Positions 17,474-24,632 of a DNA stretch of 64,000 nt are shown here, piece after piece. The position numbers and the translations under genes were made by a program. This DNA is from Salipaludibacillus keqinensis (GTDB taxonomy: Bacteria; Bacillota; Bacilli; Bacillales; Salisediminibacteriaceae). The stretch's first letter is position 1. Every line of letters begins with the position of its first letter. The notes beneath the pieces were generated by a model that had not been told where the DNA came from, ran no database searches, and saw only the letters and a list, made by a program, of their open reading frames with translations. Where the stretch lies: NCBI RefSeq assembly GCF_003226325.1, contig NZ_PDOD01000001.1, positions 682,001-746,000 on the forward strand, given 5' to 3'.

Positions 17474-18331
17474 ATGGCAAAAGAAGAAAAAGATTCAACT
17501 TTGGAAGAGAGTAACGAACAAAATACAAATGAAGATAAAGGGGCTAAACCTATTCAGCGAGCCGTTGTAGGATCAATCGTTGGAGCGGCTGTTGGCTATG
17601 CAGTATCTCAAGAAAATCGAGATAAGATAAAAGAAAGCGTAAAGAGAATTGATGGCGAACAATGGAAAAGTAAAGGACTAGAAATGGGTAAAGCAGCTAA
17701 AGACAAAGCGAAACTAGCTGCAGAATCTTTGAATGAGAAGAGAGAAAAATGGTTAGGTTCAAACAATGACTCTCAAGAAGAGAATGATACTGAAGAAGAT
17801 GATGAAGATGGTGAGAGTTCATCGGAGAATTACAACAATTTAAAAGAAGAAAATAAAGCACTTGGAGACAGACTTACTAAAATAGAGGAAAGCATTAGCA
17901 AACTTGTCGAAGGTTCTTCTAAGTCAAATGAAGAAGACAAAGAGGATGATGAAGACAAAGAAGAAGAACAAGATGATAAGAAGGAAGAACAAGAAGAACA
18001 AGAAGAACAAGATGATAAGAAGGAAGAACAAGAAGAACAAAAAGAAGAAAAAGAAGAAAAAGAAGAAGACAAGGATAAAGACGATTCTTCTGAAGATGAA
18101 GAAGAAGATGCAGCAGAAAGTGAAGAACCGGAGGAGGAAGACGATAAAAAGACGAAGGTTCAAACAAAATCGTCTTCATCTGAAAAAGAAGATTCTTCTG
18201 AAGATGACAAGCAGAAGTCTACTAGTAGAAAGAGCCCTTCTAAATCAAACACAACAAAAAAGACGACTGGAACTAAACGCGGAACTACTACAAAGAGTTC
18301 TGGAAGCTCAACTTCAAAAAGTTCTAAATAA
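17474..18331 (+). CDS. Gas vesicle accessory protein with YtxH-like domain and long charged tail (GvpT/GvpP-like)
   Basis: 285-aa protein. N-terminus has a YtxH-like glycine-zipper segment (AVVGSIVGAAVGYAVSQENR) followed by an amphipathic helix (residues ~45-95), then a coiled coil YNNLKEENKALGDRLTKIEE matching the preceding gene. The remaining half is low-complexity: almost only Glu, Asp, Lys and Gln, including a tandem duplication of EEQDDKKEEQEEQ (nt ~17966-18043), and finally a Ser/Thr/Lys-rich tail. The highly acidic composition suits a high-salt cytoplasm. Start ATG 17474 has GGAGG 8 nt upstream; an ATG at 17459 overlaps that site. Likely vesicle-surface or assembly factor. Confidence 0.6.
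   Translation: MAKEEKDSTLEESNEQNTNEDKGAKPIQRAVVGSIVGAAVGYAVSQENRDKIKESVKRIDGEQWKSKGLEMGKAAKDKAKLAAESLNEKREKWLGSNNDSQEENDTEEDDEDGESSSENYNNLKEENKALGDRLTKIEESISKLVEGSSKSNEEDKEDDEDKEEEQDDKKEEQEEQEEQDDKKEEQEEQKEEKEEKEEDKDKDDSSEDEEEDAAESEEPEEEDDKKTKVQTKSSSSEKEDSSEDDKQKSTSRKSPSKSNTTKKTTGTKRGTTTKSSGSSTSKSSK
17966..18043 (+). repeat. Tandem in-frame repeat in the acidic tail
   Basis: Two near-identical copies of a ~39-bp unit encoding EEQDDKKEEQEEQ within the GvpT/P-like gene, embedded in a purine-only GAA/GAT/AAG tract. Such tracts are prone to slippage, so length may vary between strains. Confidence 0.7.
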
Positions 18332-18416
18332 ACGTTCATTTTAACAGTGTAGGTCTTTAGGATTTAATTTTTGAAATTTATTGCGTATTCTTTGAGAACT
18401 ATGTGGAAGTGTGACC

Positions 18417-18457
18417 GACGTGAGACCCCTTCGATTTAAACGGGGGGAGCTCACGTT
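18417..18457 (+). terminator. Stem-loop / weak terminator between the GvpT/P-like gene and gvpU
   Basis: ACGTGAG and CCCC pair with GGGG and CTCACGT across a 12-nt loop, followed by only four Ts. GTGT before and ACAC after extend the pairing. It probably ends or attenuates the first gvp transcript. TTGACA follows at 18458 (with a poor -10 downstream), so transcription may restart before gvpU. Confidence 0.55.
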
Positions 18458-18534
18458 TTGACACATTGAGGGGAATTCTTCCTAATTTATTTACGATTAT
18501 TTATTAGTGTAGCTTTTTATAAAGAGGTGATGAA

Positions 18535-18927
18535 ATGAGTGATAAACCAATGAATACCGATGTAGATACCGTCTTACAACTGCTGATTGAAACAGCTAAT
18601 ACAAAAAACTATAGTTTTGACATTACGCTTAACGTAAAAGGCACGGTTGTTACAGGTACCGTCATCGCTGCGAAAGACTACTTGGAAAAATTATCTAAAG
18701 AATTTTCACAAGAGGATGAAGTAGAAAAAGAAATAAATGATAAATTGCAATCTGCAGTGGATGCCTTAGAGGAAGAAGAAGAACCTTCAGCTAACTATGT
18801 ACATTTAGAAGAAGCTAAATTATTTAGTGAATCAGGGAAATCTCTTCCCTCAGAAGGATCAGTGTTGTGGCGAGGTAAATTAAACGACGTAGATGGATTT
18901 TTTCTAGGTAAGGTAACGGCCGATTAG
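18535..18927 (+). CDS. gvpU: Gas vesicle protein GvpU
   Basis: 130-aa protein matching the GvpU family: N-terminal TVLQLLIETANTKNYSFDIT leading into beta-strands LNVKGTVVTGTVIAAKDYLE, and a C-terminal strand pair LWRGKLNDVDGFFLGKV. GvpU of Priestia megaterium influences clustering of gas vesicles. In that organism the gene is at the far end of the cluster; here it is near the front. AGAGGTGATGA precedes ATG 18535. Confidence 0.8.
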   Translation: MSDKPMNTDVDTVLQLLIETANTKNYSFDITLNVKGTVVTGTVIAAKDYLEKLSKEFSQEDEVEKEINDKLQSAVDALEEEEEPSANYVHLEEAKLFSESGKSLPSEGSVLWRGKLNDVDGFFLGKVTAD

Positions 18928-18988
18928 AGTTTTTCCTAAATTGAAAGTTGGCCACCATGATGTAATGTTTTCTAATTTCTGATTGCTT

Positions 18989-19015
18989 GTTTAATATCTA
19001 TGAAATAAAGGAAAT
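18989..19015 (+). promoter_or_regulatory. Possible second sigma-B-like promoter before gvpQ-gvpA
   Basis: GTTTAA (18989-18994), 15-bp spacer, GGAAAT (19010-19015). The -35 is perfect but the -10 matches GGGTAT at only 4 of 6 positions. Located 76 bp before the gvpQ start. Confidence 0.3.
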
Positions 19016-19090
19016 GCCCATGGTGAGACCATCTTGTAAAATAACGCCATAGATTCAATTTTCTGAAAAGAGAGGTGGTGTCAACGAACC

Positions 19091-19666
19091 ATGTCAGAAG
19101 AGAACGATCAAGATTCCTTGATTACTGGTGATGCTGCTAAGAAAGCTCTGCTAGCCGGTGGTGCTGTTCTTTCTAGTGGAGCGGCTTTAATGGCCAATAA
19201 AGATATTCGTCAAAAAACGAAAAGGTCTTTTAAAGCGGTGAAAGAAGAAGTGAAGGACGAAGCGAAAGATGAGGCTGAAGATGTTGCGGATGATATGCCT
19301 AAAACAAAAAACGCAGCCGCAGCCACGGCGATTGGAAAGAAATTCTATGATACTTTTGAAAAAGTCAGAGAAGCTAAAGATGATATAAAAGAAAATCTTG
19401 AAGGTGCCGGTGAACAGCTGAAAGAAAAGGCTGAAGAAGGAAAAGAGCGAGCGCAAGAAGCGAAGGGTAAGATAAAGGAACAAGCGGAAAATGCCAAAGA
19501 AGAAGTAAAAGATAATGAACTGACGAACCCTGATGATTCCAATGACTCAAAGAATGATGGCATTAAAAAGGCTAGTGATTTAAAAGGGTATTCTGATGTC
19601 AAAGGATATGGAGATATCAAAGGTGCGAGCAGCATTAAAGGTGTTGACCAAATAAAAAAACCTTAA
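19091..19666 (+). CDS. gvpQ: Gas vesicle protein GvpQ-like
   Basis: 191-aa protein with an N-terminal Gly/Ala hydrophobic patch (ALLAGGAVLSSGAALMANKD), a long Lys/Glu/Asp-rich amphipathic helical region with KxEAKDEAED-type repeats, and a C-terminal series of short repeats LKGYSDVKGYGDIKGASSIK. Charged-helix organisation and position directly before gvpA fit GvpQ of the P. megaterium cluster. Its role is probably in vesicle assembly or stability. Start ATG 19091 with AGAGGTGG upstream; 14 bp before gvpA. Confidence 0.65.
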   Translation: MSEENDQDSLITGDAAKKALLAGGAVLSSGAALMANKDIRQKTKRSFKAVKEEVKDEAKDEAEDVADDMPKTKNAAAATAIGKKFYDTFEKVREAKDDIKENLEGAGEQLKEKAEEGKERAQEAKGKIKEQAENAKEEVKDNELTNPDDSNDSKNDGIKKASDLKGYSDVKGYGDIKGASSIKGVDQIKKP

Positions 19667-19680
19667 AGGAGAGATGAGAA

Positions 19681-19950
19681 ATGGCTATTCAAAAAAGTAC
19701 AGATTCCTCAAGTTTAGCGGAAGTAGTAGACCGAATTCTAGATAAGGGTGTTGTGATCGATTTATACGCTCGTATATCTTTAGTCGGTATTGAATTAATT
19801 ACAATAGAAGCCCGAGTTGTTATCGCAAGTGTGGACACATGGTTGCGTTATGCTGAAGCAGTGGGACTTCTTAGAGACGAAGTACAAGGGGAAATTGATT
19901 TAGAAACCTCAGATGATGGAAGAGGTCAAGAACAGCTTAATTTCGCATAA
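19681..19950 (+). CDS. gvpA: Major gas vesicle structural protein GvpA
   Basis: 89-aa GvpA, the small hydrophobic protein whose stacked ribs form the gas vesicle shell. The family core [40 protein letters not shown] and [15 protein letters not shown] gives the helix-strand-strand-helix fold. The short acidic C-terminus ([14 protein letters not shown]) is usual for Bacillus-type GvpA/B. AAAGGAGAGATGAG precedes ATG 19681. Only one true structural gvpA is present (P. megaterium has two). A strong stem-loop just after the gene should favour GvpA over the downstream accessory genes. Confidence 0.95.
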   Translation: MAIQKSTDSSSLAEVVDRILDKGVVIDLYARISLVGIELITIEARVVIASVDTWLRYAEAVGLLRDEVQGEIDLETSDDGRGQEQLNFA

Positions 19951-19969
19951 TAACTAGTAATAAATTTCA

Positions 19970-20008
19970 AAGCGGCATATGTGATGAGCATATGCCCGCT
20001 TCTATTTT
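19970..20008 (+). terminator. Intercistronic stem-loop (attenuator) after gvpA
   Basis: AAGCGGCATATG / CATATGCCCGCTT stem (one bulged C) with a 7-nt loop followed by CTATTTT. It sits between gvpA and gvpO, so some transcripts should stop or be trimmed here, raising the gvpA:accessory ratio. Confidence 0.7.
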
Positions 20009-20029
20009 CAAGAAAAGGCGGGAAATGTG

Positions 20030-20305
20030 ATGAAACTAGAGGAAATTATGGATACAGTTAGTTCTTTTTTTGAGAACCACGTGAGACCAGTTCACCGAAT
20101 TACTTCAGTTAACGAAAAAGATGAATATTGGGAAGTACGGCTTGAAGTGATCGAAGAAAAGGAATATATGAAAAGATATGGTCGTGATCAACTCATAGGT
20201 GAATATATTGCTAAATTAAATGATGACCTTGAAGTCACTTCTTTTGAACGCATTGGTTTAAGAAAACGAACATCTGTCAAGCGTGAAGATGAAGAGGGGA
20301 GGTAA
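20030..20305 (+). CDS. gvpO: Gas vesicle protein GvpO/GvpR
   Basis: 91-aa protein of the GvpO family (named GvpR in P. megaterium): IMDTVSSFFENHVRPVHRIT followed by a beta-hairpin domain YWEVRLEVIEEKEYMKRYGR and LIGEYIAKLNDDLEV. Accessory protein needed for vesicle formation; mechanism not established. GTG 20027 and ATG 20030 are adjacent; ATG chosen. gvpN begins 5 bp later. Confidence 0.85.
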   Translation: MKLEEIMDTVSSFFENHVRPVHRITSVNEKDEYWEVRLEVIEEKEYMKRYGRDQLIGEYIAKLNDDLEVTSFERIGLRKRTSVKREDEEGR

Positions 20306-20310
20306 AGTGG

Positions 20311-21423
20311 TTGGCTAGTACAGAAGGTAAGTTACAGCAGCAAACGAAAGAAAAAAGAAGTTCAAAGACAGAGTTGAAAAACAAACCAGCACGTACTTCC
20401 CGAAAAAAAGCGCCTGGAACTAGGCCGCAGAAAACATTGGATACAAGAGCAGAAAGAATGCGAAAAAGATCTGAAAAAGGTTCTACTTCGGAAAATAAAA
20501 AAACGGAACAAAAGCAAATTCCTAATCAAAGAAAACAAACGAAACGTCAACCGATGGATCGGTCTGATTTCGTTGAAACGGATAGAATTAAAGAGCTTGT
20601 CTCAAGAACCACACCTTATTTACAAGCAGGCTATCCTCTTCACTTAACTGGACCAACAGGCGTAGGGAAAACAGCTTTGGCCCTTCATTTAGCAAGTAAG
20701 TTTGACCGTCCTGTGATGCTGTTACATGGCAATCATGAAATGAATAATGAGGATTTGATTGGTAGTATAGCAGGATTTACCAGCGAGAAAGTAATTGATA
20801 ACTTTGTTCGTCAAGTGTATAAAAAACAAGAGGAAGTCAAGGAGAAATGGCATCCGGGTCGTTTAGTAGAAGCGATTCAAAAAGGGTATACTCTTATTTA
20901 TGATGAATTTTCACGTTCATCACCGGAAACAAATAATTTATTTTTGTCCGTGCTAGAAGAAGGGGTTCTTCCATTATACGGAACGAAGCAAAAGCAATCA
21001 TTTTTAAAAGTTCATAAAGATTTCCGAGTCATTTTCACATCCAACCCAGAAGAATATGCAGGCGTGTTTGACACGCAAGATGCTTTAATAGATAGAATGA
21101 TTACGATAGAAATGAACAATGAGACGCAGACAGAACGTGAAATTCTACGTAATCGTTGTAACATTCTAGCGAAAGAAGCCGACATTATTTTAAAAATCAC
21201 AGGCAAAGTGAGAAAAGCATGTGAGAAAGAAAATAAAAACGGACCTAGTCTCCGCGCATCATTAATGATCGCCACAATATGTAAAAAGTCTGAAATACCT
21301 ATTTCCACAGATAATCAACAGTTTACAACCGTCTGTAAAGATATCCTTGCTTCCCACGTAGTGAAATGTTTGGATGGCAAAACAATCAAAGACGCAGAAG
21401 AATGGGTAGAAGAAATAAGTTAA
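20311..21423 (+). CDS. gvpN: Gas vesicle AAA+ ATPase GvpN
   Basis: 370-aa MoxR-like AAA+ ATPase that supports maturation and widening of gas vesicles. An ~85-aa Lys/Arg-rich N-terminal extension precedes the ATPase core: Walker A GPTGVGKTALALHLA, Walker B TLIYDEFSR, sensor-1 VIFTSNPEEYAGV and arginine-rich LIDRMITIEM. The extension is longer than in many GvpN proteins. Start is TTG 20311, set by GGGGAGG at 20296-20302; no ATG or GTG competes in frame. The unusual start may lower its dose relative to GvpA. Confidence 0.93.
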   Translation: MASTEGKLQQQTKEKRSSKTELKNKPARTSRKKAPGTRPQKTLDTRAERMRKRSEKGSTSENKKTEQKQIPNQRKQTKRQPMDRSDFVETDRIKELVSRTTPYLQAGYPLHLTGPTGVGKTALALHLASKFDRPVMLLHGNHEMNNEDLIGSIAGFTSEKVIDNFVRQVYKKQEEVKEKWHPGRLVEAIQKGYTLIYDEFSRSSPETNNLFLSVLEEGVLPLYGTKQKQSFLKVHKDFRVIFTSNPEEYAGVFDTQDALIDRMITIEMNNETQTEREILRNRCNILAKEADIILKITGKVRKACEKENKNGPSLRASLMIATICKKSEIPISTDNQQFTTVCKDILASHVVKCLDGKTIKDAEEWVEEIS

Positions 21424-21459
21424 TGAATGAAAAGTTTTATAAGAAAGGGGAGGGTTATA

Positions 21460-22221
21460 GTGAGTGGAGATTTAGGGGTGTATTTATTTGCTGTAGTTAA
21501 AGCTGACGCTGAATTACAACTAGATAAAGTGAAGTTAGCGGGCGAACATCGAAAACCATACACCATTACGTATGAAGATCAAGCGATGGTCGTGGCGGAC
21601 GCTCCAGTGCAAATATATGAGCCGAGTAGAGAGAACTTAAAAGCACACCAAAATATGGTGGCAGGACTCATGAACAAGACCACGGTTATTCCAATGAGCT
21701 TCGGGAATGTATTACAATCTAAAGATGACATTCAAGTATTGTTGAAGCGTTTATATAGTAAGTTCGACGACATTTTTCCACGTATAGAAAACAAAATTGA
21801 AGTTGGTCTAAAGATTATTGGTAAAAAGGAATGGATGACAAATCAAGCTGGCAAACAAAAAGACTTAGCTAAGATGAAAGAGTCGATTCAAGGAAGCAAA
21901 AAGGATATCACCTACTATGATAAAATTCGAGTAGGAGAAGCTGCCCAAAAGTTTGTCAAAGGGATTCACTTTGAATTTGAAAACGAAGCGTTTCAACCGT
22001 TGGCTAAAATAGCTGACGCAGCTAAAAGCAACGAAGTCATCGGTGAACGAATGCTTTTAAATGCCTCTTTTCTCGTAGATCGTTCTGAAGAAGAAGAGTT
22101 TGATAAAAAGGTCAATGAGATTCACGAAGAGTGGAAAGATCGGGCTGACTTTAAATATTCTGGTCCATGGCCAGCCTACAACTTTATCGATGTGAAAATC
22201 AAGGCAGATGACGCCTCATGA
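21460..22221 (+). CDS. gvpF: Gas vesicle protein GvpF (GvpF/L family)
   Basis: 253-aa GvpL/GvpF-family protein, an accessory subunit that binds GvpA and may nucleate assembly. N-terminal domain LGVYLFAVVKADAELQ ... YEDQAMVVADAPVQIYEPSR, middle QNMVAGLMNKTTVIPMSFGN, and a C-terminal SGPWPAYNFIDVKIK that is diagnostic of the family. GTG 21460 is preferred because GGGAGGG lies 5 nt upstream; an in-frame ATG at 21427 overlaps the ribosome site region. Stop overlaps gvpG (ATGA), showing translational coupling. Confidence 0.92.
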   Translation: MSGDLGVYLFAVVKADAELQLDKVKLAGEHRKPYTITYEDQAMVVADAPVQIYEPSRENLKAHQNMVAGLMNKTTVIPMSFGNVLQSKDDIQVLLKRLYSKFDDIFPRIENKIEVGLKIIGKKEWMTNQAGKQKDLAKMKESIQGSKKDITYYDKIRVGEAAQKFVKGIHFEFENEAFQPLAKIADAAKSNEVIGERMLLNASFLVDRSEEEEFDKKVNEIHEEWKDRADFKYSGPWPAYNFIDVKIKADDAS

Positions 22222-22475
22222 TCCATAAATTGTTTACTTGGCCCATCGATACGATTGTCTTTGTAGGTGAAAAAGTAAAAGAAGAAGTGGATAAAGAATT
22301 GTATGATGTGGATCATATACAACAAAAAATGGTTCATTTGGAAATGATGATGGAAATGGAAGAAATCTCTGAAGAAGCTTATGAAAATCAATATGAAGAA
22401 TTAATGATACGGTACCGAGTGGCAAAAGAAATTGAACAGCAACAGTTAAGAGAGTCATTGGAAGAAGACAGATAA
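22218..22475 (+). CDS. gvpG: Gas vesicle protein GvpG
   Basis: 85-aa GvpG: short hydrophobic N-terminus HKLFTWPIDTIVFVGEKVKE followed by a long coiled coil (KMVHLEMMMEMEEISEEAYE, ELMIRYRVAKEIEQQQL). Accessory assembly protein that interacts with GvpF/L in other systems. Starts inside the gvpF stop codon. Confidence 0.9.
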   Translation: MIHKLFTWPIDTIVFVGEKVKEEVDKELYDVDHIQQKMVHLEMMMEMEEISEEAYENQYEELMIRYRVAKEIEQQQLRESLEEDR

Positions 22476-22522
22476 TTCCTGGCTCTCCATCGCCCTATTG
22501 CAACTGAAGGAGTGAATATGAA

Positions 22523-23377
22523 GTGGCTGAACTTGAAAACAATGATCTCATTTATGTCTATGCTTTTTTGCCAGAAAAAGAAGCAACCACCAAGAACCTA
22601 GGTGATATACAAGGAATCGATCCAGAAAAACATGTAGAATTGTTCACTTCTAATGAATTGACAGCTGTAATATGCAGAGTAAGCCCTGAGGACTTTGCAG
22701 AAGAAAACTTCAAACGGAACGTCGAGGATATGAAATGGTTGCAACAGCGAGCCTTTCATCATCATGAACTAATGAACACTTTACACGATACGTTCACTAT
22801 CATTCCTTTGAAATTCGGGACGATTTTTGAGAACGAAGATCGACTGATTGAGATGGTCACGCAATATAACGAAGAGATGAAGGAAATTTTATCTCAAGTA
22901 AAGGGTAAAGAAGAATGGAACCTCAAGATCTTCGCAGATCATAAAGTATTCTCTGAGAAAGTAATAACAGATAATGCTGACATTGAAGCAAAAAAACAAG
23001 AGATTTCGGAAATGTCAAAAGGAAAACAATTCTTTGCCCGAAAGAAATTGGATCAGTTTATTGAGGATCAAATTCAAGTTGAGATCGAAAAGAAATGCAG
23101 TGGCATTCATGACCAATTAGTAAAGTTAAGTCAGAATGCGGAAGTCAAGAAAAACTGGGATCAGAAAGTAACAGGTAGAGAAGACGCCATGGCGTGGAAT
23201 TGCGTGTACCTTCTTCAATCAGGTGAAAACGTAGAAACTTTCAATCAGATTATTCAAGGCTACCAAGACCGCTCAGATGAAGAAAAAGAAGGTTTGCGTT
23301 TTGAATCCACAGGTCCTTGGCCTGCCTATCACTTTGCCAATTTCAAGAGTCCAGTCAGTGGTACTTCAGAACAATAA
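22523..23377 (+). CDS. gvpL: Gas vesicle protein GvpL (GvpF/L family)
   Basis: 284-aa second GvpF/L paralogue. Family blocks are DLIYVYAFLPEKEATTKN, WLQQRAFHHHELMNTLHDTF, TIIPLKFGTIFENEDRLIEM and the terminal STGPWPAYHFANFKSP. In P. megaterium GvpL is essential for vesicle formation. The start is GTG 22523 with AAGGAG 10 nt upstream; a nearby out-of-frame ATG (22518) gives only a short ORF. gvpS follows within 25 bp. Confidence 0.92.
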   Translation: MAELENNDLIYVYAFLPEKEATTKNLGDIQGIDPEKHVELFTSNELTAVICRVSPEDFAEENFKRNVEDMKWLQQRAFHHHELMNTLHDTFTIIPLKFGTIFENEDRLIEMVTQYNEEMKEILSQVKGKEEWNLKIFADHKVFSEKVITDNADIEAKKQEISEMSKGKQFFARKKLDQFIEDQIQVEIEKKCSGIHDQLVKLSQNAEVKKNWDQKVTGREDAMAWNCVYLLQSGENVETFNQIIQGYQDRSDEEKEGLRFESTGPWPAYHFANFKSPVSGTSEQ

Positions 23378-23398
23378 AACTAGATGGGAGTGACATAC

Positions 23399-23635
23399 AT
23401 GCAAACGGAAACAATGAAAAATAGAGATGTCTCCCTTCTCGATATTCTGGACGCAGTTCTTGATAAAGGAGTTGTTCTCCGAGGAGATATTACCATATCG
23501 ATCGCTGACATAGACCTCGTTTATCTTGATTTGCGCATTCTGTTGACGTCCGTGGAAACATTAATGGAATCAAGGCAAAAGCCTAGCGTCATGGAATTAG
23601 AAGAGAAAATGAATCAATCAGAGAGGGGAGTGTAG
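23399..23635 (+). CDS. gvpS: Gas vesicle protein GvpS (GvpA-like minor protein)
   Basis: 78-aa GvpA/GvpJ-related minor protein: VSLLDILDAVLDKGVVLRGD, ITISIADIDLVYLDLRILLT, SVETLME. Such proteins probably form or cap the vesicle tip rather than the ribs. ATG 23399 is preferred over in-frame ATG 23384 because GGGAG at 23386-23390 is 8 nt upstream. Confidence 0.88.
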   Translation: MQTETMKNRDVSLLDILDAVLDKGVVLRGDITISIADIDLVYLDLRILLTSVETLMESRQKPSVMELEEKMNQSERGV

Positions 23636-23640
23636 ATACA

Positions 23641-23958
23641 ATGGATGCTAAACATGGAATGATAGTCGGTGGTGGGGAGCCAGCTCACAGACCCACAGGA
23701 AAAATTGCTTTAGACCCTGAAAAAGCAGAAGAAGGATTGGCACAGCTTGTTATGACCGTTATGGAGCTGCTTCGACAGCTTGTTGAGCGCCAAGCAATGC
23801 GCCGTGTAGAAGGTGGCACTCTTTCTGATGAACAGGAAGAACAATTAGGGGTTGCTTTAATGAACTTGGAAGAAAAAATGGAAGAACTAAAGGAAGTGTT
23901 CGATCTAGATGATGAAGATCTGAATATTGATCTTGGACCTTTAGGTAATTTGTTATAG
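23641..23958 (+). CDS. gvpK: Gas vesicle protein GvpK
   Basis: 105-aa GvpK: family motif GKIALDPEKAEEGLAQLVMT followed by VMELLRQLVERQAMRRVEGG and LSDEQEEQLGVALMNLEEKM. The mostly helical protein is required for vesicle formation in other species. Begins 5 bp after gvpS with GAGAGGGGAG upstream. Confidence 0.93.
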   Translation: MDAKHGMIVGGGEPAHRPTGKIALDPEKAEEGLAQLVMTVMELLRQLVERQAMRRVEGGTLSDEQEEQLGVALMNLEEKMEELKEVFDLDDEDLNIDLGPLGNLL

Positions 23959-24000
23959 GAATGTTATTGTGTTGTACCACAACTGTGAAGGAGGAATAGT

Positions 24001-24327
24001 ATGAATAACAGAGATCCAATCAAACAATCGACGGCTTCCAACAGCCTTGTTGATGTGTTGGAAACCGTACTTGATAAAGGTGTAGTCATTGCAGGAGACA
24101 TTCAAGTGAATATCGCTGATGTAGAATTGTTGACGATTAAAATCCGCCTACTAGTCGCTTCAGTTGATAAAGCGAAAGAAATAGGGATGGATTGGTGGGA
24201 AACTGACCCTCATTATTCTTCAAAAGGATTGAGAATTCAAGAGATCCAAGAAGAAAATGAACAGCTTCATGATCGAATTAAACAATTAGAAAAGCATCTA
24301 GGTGAGCCGAGTCAATCGAAAGGATAA
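24001..24327 (+). CDS. gvpJ: Gas vesicle protein GvpJ (GvpA-like minor protein)
   Basis: 108-aa GvpJ: SNSLVDVLETVLDKGVVIAG, DIQVNIADVELLTIKIRLLV, ASVDKAKEIGMDWWETDPHY, then a C-terminal coiled coil. The WW-ETDP element distinguishes GvpJ from GvpA. Minor component thought to help shape the conical ends. GAAGGAGG precedes ATG 24001. Confidence 0.93.
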   Translation: MNNRDPIKQSTASNSLVDVLETVLDKGVVIAGDIQVNIADVELLTIKIRLLVASVDKAKEIGMDWWETDPHYSSKGLRIQEIQEENEQLHDRIKQLEKHLGEPSQSKG

Positions 24328-24374
24328 TTGTCCGTTCGTCCATCCATCAGAACATTAGAAAGTCAGGTGAGTGA

Positions 24375-24554
24375 ATGAACAAAAAAGACTTATTCAAAGA
24401 TGTAAAGCGATTACTTAAAGATTTGAAAACACAAGATCGATCAACGGTGGCTCGAAGTGAAGAGAGTCAAACAAAGTCAGGCCTGTCTGTGAAAAAAGAC
24501 TATGTCATTAGAGGTAAAGTAGGTTTACCTGGTAATGAAGAAAAGAACCGCTAA
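24375..24554 (+). CDS. Small unknown protein, last gene of the gas vesicle operon
   Basis: 59-aa basic protein (begins MNKKDLFKDVKRLLKDLKTQ, ends VGLPGNEEKNR). An amphipathic N-terminal helix is followed by a Ser/Thr-rich linker and a short strand-forming tail. AGGTGAGTGA precedes ATG 24375, it starts 47 bp after gvpJ, and the operon terminator comes 20 bp after its stop, so it is part of the gvp transcript. It does not resemble the gvp families I recognise. A role in vesicle biogenesis is inferred from location. Confidence 0.65.
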   Translation: MNKKDLFKDVKRLLKDLKTQDRSTVARSEESQTKSGLSVKKDYVIRGKVGLPGNEEKNR

Positions 24555-24574
24555 TATTTGAGCCTTTACTAGAT

Positions 24575-24607
24575 ACACAATTCTGTGACGGGAATTGTGT
24601 TTTTTTA
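24575..24607 (+). terminator. Terminator of the gas vesicle operon
   Basis: ACACAATTC-tgtgacgg-GAATTGTGT stem followed by seven Ts. Confidence 0.92.
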
Positions 24608-24632
24608 GCTTTTTCCTCTAAGCCCTAATTTT

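Noticed and set aside
17830-18180. Long minus-strand and shifted ORFs opposite the acidic gvp gene
   Set aside because: They arise from the purine-rich GAA/GAT/AAG repeats; products are Ser/Leu/Phe low-complexity with no ribosome site.
18952-19026. CCACCATG ... CATGGTG inverted repeat before gvpQ
   Set aside because: Long loop of ~65 nt and short stem; insufficient to call a regulatory structure.
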